Assembly: GCA_948470475.1 (NCBI GenBank)
Contig: OX419343.1
Span: forward strand, 26,312,378 to 26,376,377
Source: Galaxea fascicularis
Taxonomy: Eukaryota > Cnidaria > Anthozoa > Scleractinia > Euphylliidae
Reading direction: 5' to 3'
DNA length: 64,000 bases
In this document: positions 1 to 10,239 of the stretch, piece after piece
Layout: every line of letters starts with the position of its first letter
Position numbering within the stretch: the stretch's first letter is position 1
Notes under the pieces: generated by a model
Seen by the model: only the letters and a program-made list of their open reading frames with translations
Told to the model about the DNA's origin: nothing
Databases searched by the model: none
Translations under genes and position numbers: made by a program

Positions 1-2064
1 ACAAGTATTGACAAACTAGTTGCCCTCTGCTTTGGTAAGGTTCTCCCTTTTGTATTTTCTAAGGTTTTCTTAGTGGACAAAACATAGAAAACGTTCGAAA
101 TGAATTGAATTAAATAACTCTTACACAAGGATGTAAGATCAAAGTTTGCTTATAGATTTGTACTAGTTCTGTCACTGAAAAGAGATTAATCATAAAAAAT
201 GCATTGGGGTTTTGAGAAAGAAAAACGTGGAGAAATGCGGCTTCGACTTTAACCAAAACTCGGTGTTGTTTTCGATAAGGCACGCCTTAATAATGAAGCA
301 CCCTTGTGAGTCACCGGAAATTCATCGCTACGCGCTATTACACTTGGTCATGGTTTTGATAGGCATGCCTAACAGACCTTACTCTCAAAACTATTTTAAT
401 ATTAAGTATCTATTCAGTTTTATTTCCTCATGCTCATCACATCATTAAGTGACGTGGGACTTCTGGACTTGACGTGATCAATGACGTAAGGTATAGTGAG
501 AGTCTCATGGACATCAACCCGACGCTTGAATGTCATTAATCGACACCGAGCGAACGCAAGGTTTGCATTGCTGTTCGCACTGCTTCTGGACTTAGGGCTA
601 ACGATGAAAATGGTAAATCGTCGGAAGGTCTAAGGTCGCTCACCACATGGTAGATAAACTTAGCAAACATGGAAGAAATATGGATTATAACTTCACCTCT
701 TATGCTGTTGTAATTTTAAGACAGAAGATCGTGGTGTACGGACACGGTTAGGAAAGCAACTGTCTCATAATGGCAGTTAAGAATGCAGAACAGTTGGAAA
801 AGTGTTTACTTTGAGAAAACTCATGTTGGAGCACTTAATGCACTAAGTAACCGTAAATCATTGTGAAGCATTCCTCCGTGACATGGTGTGGGACGAGCTA
901 TCGTCAAAACTAACTACAGGCAACTAAAAACTACTCTCCTTATACAAAACCTAGCAAAGAAACATGATCTTTGGTTTTACCTGAGAGAGAAACACTAACC
1001 GGTTCTCACAGTATTACCGCAATACATTGTTGCACATAGAGTTCGGCACATCTTAGACTTACACATTGGTAAGCTTCAGCGATAACACTTGATTTGTATC
1101 ATGGAAATTACCAAACTGAAGATAGAAAATTCTTAAATCAGCCGCCGAAGTAAGAGAATTCTAATCACAACATAGTCGCTAGCAGTCGTCCCGAAAAGAC
1201 TGGTGTGTTGAGCATTGTCCGTTCCGCTGGCCGTTTTCAGTGATGTTCTTGAAATCTGATTTAATTTAATCACCCCCAAAGAAATAATGATAGTTAGGCA
1301 AGGAAAGCAATAAAAGTACAAGTGTATACTGTGCAGACAAATTATCATAATTGTTTTCAACAAGCTGCAGTTTTGTCAAAAACACTCTGCGAAGAGAACT
1401 CGACCGTGTCGTAAACATATTGCTTCAAATTACAAAAATTCACGAATTAGAAGAGAAGTATAACACAGTTTATCCGCAAATGTTTTGATTACATGAAAAA
1501 CATAGTTCTGGATTCTCTATAAGGAAAATTACTGTCATCTTTTAAATCAGGTTTGCTGGAAATTGTTTTGTGCTATGGCTAAACCCACCCCTCTTAACAC
1601 CCCCTACTCGAGATCACCGGAAATTACATACCAAGCGGCAATTGTCTTCTGCTGAGAACTTGTGTTTAAAAAACATGTTTTCGAATTTGAAAACAAATTC
1701 TTTTATTCGAACATTAAAAGAAATTCAGATTAACAAGGACTACTCTCAAACTCTCCGTAGGGTAAAAACAGTTTAAATTTGGTATTTTCGTTCATAGAAC
1801 CCGCAATGGTGCTAAAGTTGTTAATTATGCATTTTTCAATTCAACAGCGTTTTGCTCGTAGCACGATTCAATAAAGATATCGTTCAGATTTACAACTTTA
1901 ATAAATTAAAAATCTGTCATTTTATGAATCTGGAAACCTCTGATATTCAGCTCTTCGTCGAAAATCTTGGAAAATGTGAGGAAAGTAACAATAAAAGCAA
2001 ATAAAATGCATTGAAAAAAGAAGCAGTTGGAAATCCAGCCACCAATTGAAATGTGCCATCCATC
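1..2064. other. No gene recognised
   Basis: AT-rich sequence with only short chance reading frames. I see no recognisable protein, RNA gene or clear repeat before the tRNA that follows. Confidence 0.5.
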
Positions 2065-2136
2065 TCCCATATGGTCTAGCGGTTAGGATTTCTGGTTTTC
2101 ACCCAGGCGGCTCGGGTTCGACTCCCGATATGGGAA
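2065..2136 (+). tRNA. tRNA-Glu (anticodon UUC)
   Basis: A complete 72-nt cloverleaf can be drawn. The acceptor arms TCCCATA (2065-2071) and TATGGGA (2129-2135) pair perfectly and leave A2136 as discriminator. The A box is GGTCTAGCGGTTAGGA. The anticodon stem TCTGG/CCAGG contains one U-G wobble around the loop TTTTCAC, which gives anticodon TTC. The T arm is TCGGG-TTCGACT-CCCGA; its terminal pair is U-A, while the eukaryotic tRNA-Glu I remember has C-G there, so both sides changed together and pairing is kept. That compensatory change, and a run of seven T just downstream, argue for a live gene and not a SINE head. No CCA is encoded, as expected in a eukaryote. Confidence 0.92.
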
Positions 2137-2141
2137 ACGAG

Positions 2142-2148
2142 TTTTTTT
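2142..2148 (+). terminator. Pol III terminator of tRNA-Glu
   Basis: Seven consecutive T begin 5 bases after the tRNA discriminator base, the normal position and form of an RNA polymerase III stop signal. Confidence 0.8.
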
Positions 2149-2197
2149 GTTGTTCAACACTACGATGTTTGAATACATTTGTTGTGAAACAGACAAC

Positions 2198-2378
2198 AGA
2201 GCCTATGCAAAAATGGCTGTCTTTAAATTATTCTTTTGTTCATATTCAAAATAGCCTGACTAACCTCGCTCGGGATAACAACTTCTTTAGAATTTTTGTT
2301 TCAAAAACGAAGTTAGTCAGGCTATTTTGAATATGAACAAAAGAATAATTTAAAGACAGCCATTTTTGCATAGGGTCT
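2198..2378. repeat. Near-perfect palindrome, 71-bp arms
   Basis: The left arm (2198-2268) and right arm (2308-2378) are reverse complements with only about two mismatches, around a 39-base spacer. The arms share segments such as AGTTAGTCAGGCTATTTTGA and AAGACAGCCATTTTTGCATAGG on the right arm. No obvious target-site duplication flanks it. It may be a fold-back/MITE-type element or a locus that transcribes a long hairpin RNA. It starts about 60 bases after the tRNA-Glu gene. Confidence 0.9.
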
Positions 2379-2520
2379 ATGGTTTGCACGCCTTTTAGGT
2401 AAACAGGTTGTTGTCTTGTTTATGCGACGGAAATAGTTAAAGGCAATCTTCAGAAGACTTCACCACACCCTCATCAATAACGATAGCATCAATAAGGGAT
2501 GGACTATTAGAAAAGTGTTT

Positions 2521-2538
2521 GGGGGGAGGGGGGTGGGG
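2521..2538 (+). other. G-rich run, possible G-quadruplex
   Basis: Runs of 6, 6 and 4 G are separated by single bases on the plus strand (complementary C-runs on the minus strand). This could form a two- or three-tier G-quadruplex, or be simple low-complexity sequence. Confidence 0.4.
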
Positions 2539-2550
2539 TATTTTTAGCTT

Positions 2551-2682
2551 CTATTATATCTCTCAGTTAGGACGCGCGCTTTGATTGGTCAATTTCAGTT
2601 AAGGTCGTATGCTACTGTACCGCTCGCTAAAATTGAAAGTTTTATTTCCCGCGCACCCGATTAACCTCTGAGATATAATAAA
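2551..2682. mobile_element. MITE-like element
   Basis: The left end (CTATTATATCTCTCAGTTAG, then GACGCGCG) is matched in reverse at the right end, where CGCGCACCCG is followed by TTAACCTCTGAGATATAATA. The outer 11 bp, TATTATATCTC at 2552-2562 and GAGATATAATA at 2670-2680, are perfect inverted repeats. The interior carries CTTTGATTGGTCAATTT. I remember similar GCGCG/TTGATTGG elements as common in cnidarian genomes, but that is memory and not a search. Confidence 0.65.
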
Positions 2683-2685
2683 TAT

Positions 2686-2800
2686 CTTACTAACCTCGTT
2701 TTCTTGATCCGTACCGTAAGTTACGGAACCTCGAAGCGCGCGGGCCATAACAAAAAACGGGGATCCGTAACTTACAGTACGGACCTCGAACTCGTTAAGT
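2686..2800. repeat. Inverted-repeat element abutting the MITE
   Basis: The inner arms TCCGTACCGTAAGTTACGGA (2708-2727) and TCCGTAACTTACAGTACGGA (2764-2783) match 19 of 20 as reverse complements. Weaker outer similarity joins CTTACTAACCTCG at the left to ACTCGTTAAGTAAG at the right. It lies a few bases from the preceding element, so the two may be one composite insertion. Confidence 0.6.
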
Positions 2801-4680
2801 AAGTGGTTTGTACGATAATTTTTTTGAGCCATTTGTTTATGTAGGAGTTTTTTTTTCCCGCAGTGGACACCCTTTACACGTCTCTTCTTTCTTCGTTGCA
2901 CGGATTTTTTAGGCTTTTCTCCCACCTCCCCTTAAATCACTTTTCTAATGGTCCATTCATAAGGATAATGGAATTAAAACTCCTAAAACCCACACCAGAA
3001 ACGACCACTGAGGTATTATGGTCTGGGCCAGATCACAACACTGATCATTCTTTAACACCCAGAATGCAACACACGCCAATAGCCATGGTGCTAATTTGAA
3101 ATTATAATGTCGTCTCTCATCTCAAAAATCACCATGGCCACCCTCGAAATAAATATTAGTTTTGCTTTTCAGAGACCTTCTTGACTCTTTTAATTTAGAT
3201 AAGCGAAATATTAGATAATTCTCAACTTTGTAGTTGATCGTCTTTGAGTCAGTTTGAGATTTCATTTTAGTTTTCATTTAGGCTGTATAAACATGGGAAA
3301 TGTGCAGTTTACAAGCGTCGTGATAAACAGATGATTTATAATTGATTTCTGTAGAACTAAACACAGCTTTTTCGTTTCTTTATTACTCGCATTTCTTGTA
3401 ATTATATCCTGCAGTTAGAAACAGATTATTCCAAATTTTCGTTTAATAAAAAAAAAATAGCTTCAGAATTTAGGTCATTTTTTCTTCAAAAGAGACGATC
3501 TATATGAGACACCGTCTTTACTTAAATAAGTCAGAAAAAAAGATGCGGTTAAATTAGAAAAGGACAAGAAAAAAATAAAGATCCCATTTTTTCTTCTAAG
3601 TTGTGTTACCCAGGCAAAATCAAATACCACTTAGCTATTCATCGCCTAATTCACCGGATTTTCAATCTTGATTGAATTTCCGTTGAAAGACCAGTTGATG
3701 ACAGTTTACAGCCGGTAATGGGCCATTGCTCGGGCGCTCCTTTTGCACGTTGATGAATTGTGGTCTGTAATAAGGCGTCATTAACTTTTATAGGCATTAT
3801 TGCGCATGCGTAATAACACTAAAATGGTCAAAAACAAGTTTAGCCGGGGGTAATTTAGAGTAAATTACAAAGATCTGTTTACTTTAATTATCCTTAAGCT
3901 ACCGCACTACAGAGATAATCTTCAAAGAAGAAAAAGTAGACAGGACTAAGATACCCACGGCTAAATTAATAAAAATGTCATTTGCAGGAAAATTTGTCTT
4001 CGGCGTTTTCAGAAACTTAGTGACAATAATTTGCTTGTTCAACGCAAAATAGACTTATTTTTGGTTCGTAGATGACTACTGTAAATGAAAAGTAATATCC
4101 TTATTTATTTGCGTAAATCATTACCTCCCAAAAACTCAACCATTTGCATTTCTTTAAGCAGAAAAGTGATTTGGATTCAATTTTAAATAAATCAGAGAAC
4201 GATTTGCTATTAAAACTTACAAACTATGATAAGTAAATTAAAAATATATCCCTTATTTGCGTTCGTAGAGAGAAGGTATACACATAAAAGGTATTAACTC
4301 TGAACATATGCTTGGGTGTTTTATTTATCAAAAGAAATTTCAATGCAGCCAGCAACAAATAATGCTTCCCTTATTTCCGGACGTTTTCACACTTCTAACG
4401 CCCTTTATTAGATTATTAATTTTAAATGTGTCTTGGATCATTGCAATAAATCTCAGGTTATTAATTGGTCCCAGTTAAGAGGCTTTAATTTTACTATTTG
4501 CCTTATATTTTTTATCTCCCTAAAAATTGCACTGAGAGGAAATCAACTGTACTCTATTTGTAAATAGATTCGGCTTATTCTACGTGGATATCTTTTGTAA
4601 AGGTGATAAATCTAGTGTTTTGCTTAGAAAGGAGCAGGTTTGGGCTGAAAAAGAAGCTTTTGAATCAGTCTGTTTTATTT
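2801..4680. other. No gene recognised
   Basis: AT-rich stretch with homopolymer runs. I see no supported gene or clear repeat. Confidence 0.45.
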
Positions 4681-4945
4681 GGAGGCAGGATGGCCGTGTG
4701 GTTTAGGGCGCTGGATTTCAATGCGGTGACCAGGGTTCAAATCCCGCTCTGATCGCTAGCTGGTGTTGTTCTGGGTAAGTGCCCGGTTCAACTCCACGGT
4801 CATCCTTGTAAATAGCTGGTCTGCCTCCCGCCAGTTGGGATTCTTATCATGTTACGTTTATTCGAATTATTTGTTTCATGTATTTGCTTGGCCCCACAAG
4901 TCTTCGGGATAAATAAACTGTTGAGGGTAAATAAAGGTCTTATAC
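4681..4945 (+). mobile_element. tRNA-derived SINE
   Basis: The 5' part looks like a tRNA gene: an A-box-like GGATGGCCGTGTGGTTTAGG followed by the B box GGTTCAAATCC (about 4734-4744). The rest is a non-tRNA body containing CCGCCAGTTGGGATTC and GAATTATTTGTTTCATGTAT. The promoter-plus-body layout is that of a Pol III SINE. I recall abundant SINEs of this type in corals and sea anemones. The head does not fold into a good tRNA, so a genuine tRNA gene is unlikely. The 3' boundary is approximate. Confidence 0.75.
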
Positions 4946-5923
4946 ATCTATATTATATATACTATTTGCTGTGCTTTACCCATTTGACTCTTCACAGATC
5001 TTGTTCGAGAGCGCATGCGCAAAGTCTTCCATCTCCTAAGAGTAGTAAAGTTTAGTTCCATTGAAAATCCAGACGCATGTTTTAGCACAAATGATGCAAA
5101 CCATGCTTGCTATTTACCCCCCAAAACTTAGAGCTGACTTCTGCTGACCGAGACTGCTTCACTGAGCCTGCACTTACGTGTAACATAGCCCTTCTTTCTC
5201 TCGCCAGTGCGGAGCGCTCGAGTACAGTGTGATACAATGTAGATTGTGGTGGTTATTGTCTCTTTTGTTTATCAAGGTTTTCTTCCAAGTAATCTGGCTT
5301 TGCTCGCTACAGCTCCCACCCCCGCTCACTCGGCTCCTTGCTATTGTAATAGTATTTCCAATTTTGCATTTTCTGTAAACAATGAGCTTATCCGAGTGAC
5401 TCAGTGCTTTGAATGTTAAAAACAAACCAAAGAGTTTCTAGATTAAGGGACGTTGTGGAAAGGATGCGAACAATTTGAGGACAAATTAAGACAATGAGCT
5501 ACTGTGGCTACAGATATGATTTTAAACATTATGCTTAAAAATATCCTTGCTGTTACATTTCAAATATTTAGGTCTTTTGTCAAATGTATCGTGTCCCTTG
5601 CACAAATGGCAGAGGTACAATCATGAGCATTTTTTGTGTTCTAGGAAGCATTTTGGTCGTTAAAACAAAATGTATTGGTTACTTAACTTGTTACAGAGGA
5701 AAGAGTTTTTAAAAGTACACTGAAAAATATTTCTTCAATTTCGTGAAGTATGATTGCTCTGTCTTGTGTGGCCAACGAATGGTGTCAGATGATTTCTTTC
5801 ATATGCATTTACTCAAATACGATTACTACTTCAGCCGCATTGGTCAACAGTCGTCGACTATGGTTTTCCTGTGTCCACGTCATGTGACAAAGAGACGAGG
5901 AGCACCATTCCTCTATTCCCACT

Positions 5924-5925
<2 letters not shown>
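4946..5925. other. No gene recognised
   Basis: No supported gene. The short reading frames here lack known motifs. Confidence 0.45.

Positions 5926-5976
<51 letters not shown>
5926..5976 (+). repeat. (TAA)17 microsatellite
   Basis: Seventeen uninterrupted TAA units end exactly where the LINE fragment begins, suggesting that the microsatellite was the insertion target. Confidence 0.95.
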
Positions 5977-5979
<3 letters not shown>

Positions 5980-6501
5980 ATCAGAAGCGGTCAAGTTGCA
6001 GTTGGATTTTAAAATCCAGACAGACCATAGCATCGACCACTGACAACAAACCAGATATTGTTGTTCTCGATAAGCAGTCAAGATCATGTCTTATAATAGA
6101 CGCAGCCTGCCCCTTCGACACCAGGATCGAGAACAAGGAACAAGAGAAAGTTGAAAACTATCAAGACCTTAAACGAGAAATTGGACGTCTGTGGAACTGT
6201 CACGAAGTGAATGGGATCATTCCGATCGTCATTGGGGCTTTGGGGACTGTGCCTAAGGGACTTATTAAAGGTCTTGAGGCTTTAGAAATGACAAGTGCAT
6301 TCGATCTGTTACATAAAGTGTGTCTGCTAGGCTCTGCAAGAATACTCAGGAAAGTCTTGCATACGTAATTAGACTGCATGGTTGATGTTAAAAGTGAAAT
6401 GGTGAAGGGGTTCCCAAAAGTCGAGACACCTCAGGTCTAGGGAGGAGGCCAGATGCTCACGTGCACTTTCAGCTGACAGAGAACGCTGTTGTAAATCGAT
6501 G

Positions 6502-6502
<1 letters not shown>
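5977..6502 (+). pseudogene. R4/R2-like LINE 3' end, broken
   Basis: This is a 5'-truncated non-LTR retrotransposon fragment. Frame 0 runs to the stop at 6366-6368 and reads KPDIVVLDK, then LIIDAACPFDTRIENKEQEK, then ENYQDLKREIGRLW and LLGSARILRKVL. The PD...D...K-type arrangement and the conserved tail are those I associate with the restriction-like endonuclease domain at the C-terminus of R2/R4/NeSL-type LINEs. The upstream coding part (LDFKIQTDHSIDH) is in another frame and meets a stop at 6041-6043, so a frameshift separates it from the KPD motif. No reverse transcriptase is left. About 130 bases of 3' UTR follow, then (TAA)12. Insertion between TAA tracts fits the R4/Dong clade, members of which are known to target TAA repeats. 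Clade assignment needs a search. Confidence 0.75.

Positions 6503-6538
<36 letters not shown>
6503..6538 (+). repeat. (TAA)12 microsatellite
   Basis: Twelve TAA units directly follow the LINE 3' UTR. They are either the other half of a split target microsatellite or the element's own tail. Confidence 0.95.
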
Positions 6539-6539
<1 letters not shown>

Positions 6540-7698
6540 TAGGAGGAGGAGGAGGTGAAATTAAAAAAAGAACGTTCCAGGCGTTGGCTGATTGGACTAC
6601 CTCGTTTCACTAACAAATCTCTTTCCCCACCTTGCCCATCCTTCCCTCTCTTTTCTTTGCCAGAAAACGTCTTTCGGTCAGATATAAGAGAGTGCGGTGG
6701 CTCCCAATAGCAAACGCTAGTTTTGGTTCATGGCTGTCCGACTAATAATTAAGGGGCACGCATATCCTTCCGTTAAACTTTGGAGGGGGAAAAGCCCCCT
6801 TCATACGATAGGGGTATTTTTGTTGAAACATCCAACGTTAAAGACTCAGTTACAAAAAATACAAAAAAGTTTCATTTATTGTCCATAGGTTAGCTGTGTT
6901 TTATACTTTATACGTTTGTTAATACGTAGTTCTTCGATATACTATTTTATGTCCTTCTTTGTTTTATATTTTAAGTGTTTACTTTTTTTATGTTTTATAT
7001 CGGTAAAGCAAAGTTCTTCACTTTATATGCAAAGGTAAACTCGTGTAATATTGGTATAACGTTGGAGTCTGCCGATAAAATCCTAATTACAACGCATGAT
7101 GCATCATTCAAACAAAACTTATGCGAAGTACTTGTAGTGTGGTTTGTTATACTTTATATACAAGGAGGTTTGAATTAGTGAGCCTGAGAATGAAATCCTA
7201 AGAGTGACAATTCAAACAAAAAGCTTCTGTGAAATCAGAATTGCTCTGTGACGCTATTTGTAACATTGTAAAAGGCAGTCTAACTTTTTAGTCTCAAAAT
7301 GAATTCATTGAATGGAACGCTAGTAATTTCCTGTTTTGTTTTCACTGATCTGTATACATTTTTTGAAAGGGAAAGAAAAAAGAAATGAAACAACAAATCA
7401 GGTACTTCAATGCTTGATTGTGGCATACAAGAGTTTTATCTCTGCTTAGACTGAACTGTTAATGATAATCTATGTGATGCTGAAACCAAATAAATAGTAA
7501 GAATAAAGAAATGCTTCGGATAGATGTCTCTAACTTAGTTTAGAACAAAAAAAGTTTAGAACAATTCGTTTGATGCTACTGTCAGCAATACGTCACTGCA
7601 AATTAGATTTGAGCAAGTGTCACCTTAGGAGAAAATAGTTGGTACGCATGCCTTTAGCACCGCCTCTTGCTAGGTGAAAACAGGTTCTGGTATCAAGT
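6539..7698. other. 3' flank of Evx, no gene recognised
   Basis: This stretch should contain the Evx 3' UTR, which is transcribed leftwards. I could not fix a polyadenylation site. A purine-rich GGAGGAGGAGG run follows the (TAA)12 tract. No other gene is visible. Confidence 0.4.
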
Positions 7699-10138
7699 CT
7701 ACTCGCCAATCTTCCAAACGTGTGAACAGTTCCCCTGTGTGCTCGGTGGCCTGTAGGATGACGTCGCACTTGTCCCAGACGGAGGTACAGAGAATGGATG
7801 GTAATGCGGGTCACAGTGTAAAAAGTGCACGCCATGAGGCCACAGAGGACTGCTCACGGATGAATAGGGTGACCAGGGGACGTAATGAAGGCCATTATAC
7901 AGATGGCCCGAGCTGAGGTGTCCGTCAGAGGGCAAGTGCCTTGTGGGGCAAAACGCCTGGACAGGTTTCAGCCCCAAGGCCATACGGCGCCGTTTCGCTT
8001 TCATTCGCCTGTTTTGGAACCATATTTTAATTGTTGTTTCAGATAGGTTAAGTGTTGAAGCCAATTCACTTCTGCGAGTACGTGAAACGTAATTTTCTCT
8101 GAGGAATTCCTTCTCTAATCTGCTGAGTTGCTCGCGCGTAAATGCTGTTCTGTAGCGCCGTGTTCTGGTGGAGTCGTCAGTACGTTGTACACCTGAAGAA
8201 GGAAGAAGACTCTGCATAAGCCTATTGTTTCAAAATACCATCAAGTAGTTAATAAGGACAACAGACGTTTTGGCTTTTGAGAGAACAGTGTTGGAAATTT
8301 GAGCATCTAAGCCTCACTTACTATATATACAATATGGTATTAGGTAAAGACAGCCCGAAATTCTGCCTGGCTGTCAAAGTAAGCCTTCAGATTATCATGT
8401 AAATGATGAGGTGTGTGAATGAGATCAAGGATCACAGGGATGACGCGGGGAATCGAAGTGCATCGAAAAGGTTTATCTCTGATAGATAAACATGATTCTT
8501 GATTTGGGTGGATCATTGTATAAGACTGACGTAAAACTCAGATTAGGTGCACATTGTGAGGCCCGAAAACGCTCAGTTGATTCGATATGAAACTTAGCAG
8601 AGCTCATAAAGAACAAAACATATGTTTAGAGAAGATAAAAACAAGAGAATCCCCATCTTCCATAAATAAAAATGTTTCTGTTCATGATTGAGTTAACTGA
8701 GTATCCACACAAAGTGACCTCACAATATTTTTGTTTTCTTAGTCAAACAATTATTTCCATAATCTCAGCTAAAGGCGTCGTACAAAACATTAGAACCTTG
8801 TACGAAATTTGATGAATTTGATCCGTGCTTTCAGTTCGTGGATGAGACATTAACCCCCTCGCTCGGAACTACTGATTTAAGATGAAAATGTTAAATGCTT
8901 TTTTTGTTGTCGCCTTTTTGTCTCTTAAAGGTGTTGGAAAGACAAAAAGCCAAGAAAAGCTCTTCTGTAATTGTTCTGTTTAGTCCATTGCGATAAAAGT
9001 ACACAGTAACTGCATAGGATCTTTTTTTAGTATTGTCCACAAACACAATTATAACTCAATTACATTAAAACAACATAACAGGAACACTGCGAAAGGAACG
9101 GTGTGTCATGAATAGTCGCTTTCATGTGAGTGCTCACAATCGCGAACCATCTTAGGCACAGCACAACTAACCGTTCAACATTAGAGTTCTTCATGTATTC
9201 AACTCAAGTTACTAGATATACGTTTCGAGTAAAGATTTTTACCGAAGAATTTTCTCAACGAAACTCGGTTAAGAACATGATCGTGGACATAGATTCCGAC
9301 CACAGAAACAAAGGGTTAAGTTTAAGTTCTTTTTCAAGTTAAACAATCTTTAGTGTTCGATCTATACTTTTTGTTTTCGGCGTGATTTTTGTTTAGCTTT
9401 TATTTACATTGTGTCCCTTACAAAAGAAGAGAATCACGTTTCAATGCCATCACTTCCTCTCTTTTTGCTGTGTTCATGATTTTCTTTTTATAGAATATAC
9501 GAAAACACTTGTGCAAAAATGGCAGGAAGACAAATGTAATGAGTTCCCGCTCGACTGGCCATCATTAAGGATGCATCTTCCTTTACTGTAGAGTGTTTTT
9601 TGTCAGCAAATTGCATCCAGTTACGTAAGGAAACCAGCAGCATTCTTGATACCAAACATAATTTAACGAAGTGGCATTGGAAAAACAATGGCAATCAAAT
9701 AGAAGCAAATATAAAGAAGATGCTGCTTTTCCGGTAAAGCACTGAAAATTTCAGTTGGGTTCGAAACTAAGAGGTAAATTTGGTCAGTTTAGGGATAAAC
9801 TGACAAAACTGAATACGTAAAGACTGAATACGTGAAACAGGTTTACCTGAATGATGATCCGTGTTACGGGGCGTTATAGCAAACGCTGCTGCACCAGAGA
9901 GAGGCGACTGGGAAGTTTGACAAAACGCACTGGAGTGGCCGGCTGAAACGCCGTCAAGTGACAAAGGCCGAGGTAGGGTGATTGAACTGGTAAAACTGGG
10001 CGACGTTCTTGTCCTCTCAGATCCTAAAGGACCTTTTGGTAGCGTTATACTACCTTGACCATCGGTTCGTGACTCGAAGCTCTCCTTGGAAATAAGTGAC
10101 TCCACGGAGAAGGTTGAAGTCTTTGCTGTACCCTGCAT
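7699..10138 (-). CDS. EVX: Even-skipped/Evx homeobox protein
   Basis: Homeodomain transcription factor of the even-skipped family, acting in the nucleus. Two exons join 10138-9847 to 8192-7699 and encode 261 aa. The donor CATTCAG|GTAAAC and acceptor TTCTTCCTTCTTCAG|GT leave a phase-1 intron of 1,654 bp that splices in frame (Ser-Gly-Val). The homeodomain is residues 108-167. Helix 1 ([19 protein letters not shown]), ENYVSRTRR and [20 protein letters not shown] are Evx hallmarks, with Trp48, Gln50 and Asn51 at 155, 157 and 158. FSVESLI at residues 10-16 resembles an eh1-like repressor motif. The C-terminal tail is rich in Pro, His, Tyr and Ser. An ATG at 10192 would add 18 residues, but it lies at the transcription start predicted from the TATA-like box, so 10138 is preferred. 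Family is certain; the exact start is not. Confidence 0.95.
8193..9846 (-). other. Evx intron 1
   Basis: Phase-1 intron between the N-terminal exon and the homeodomain exon. I see no repeat or second gene in it. It may hold regulatory sites, but none can be supported by eye. Confidence 0.85.
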
Positions 10139-10213
10139 TGTGATGTGTTCTCCCTTCGTTTGTAAGCTAAATGCGTGTAAATGGAAGTGCAAAGCGTCTT
10201 AAAGTCTTGCCCA

Positions 10214-10227
10214 CTTATAGTCACGTG
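10214..10227 (-). promoter_or_regulatory. Candidate Evx core promoter
   Basis: Read on the minus strand, CACGTG (10222-10227, a palindromic E-box) is followed 2 bases later by TATAAG (10214-10219). Transcription starting about 30 bases downstream would begin near 10185. That leaves a short 5' UTR before the ATG at 10138 and puts the alternative ATG at 10192 at or upstream of the cap site. Inference from spacing only. Confidence 0.4.
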
Positions 10228-10239
10228 AATTCCCCCTTA

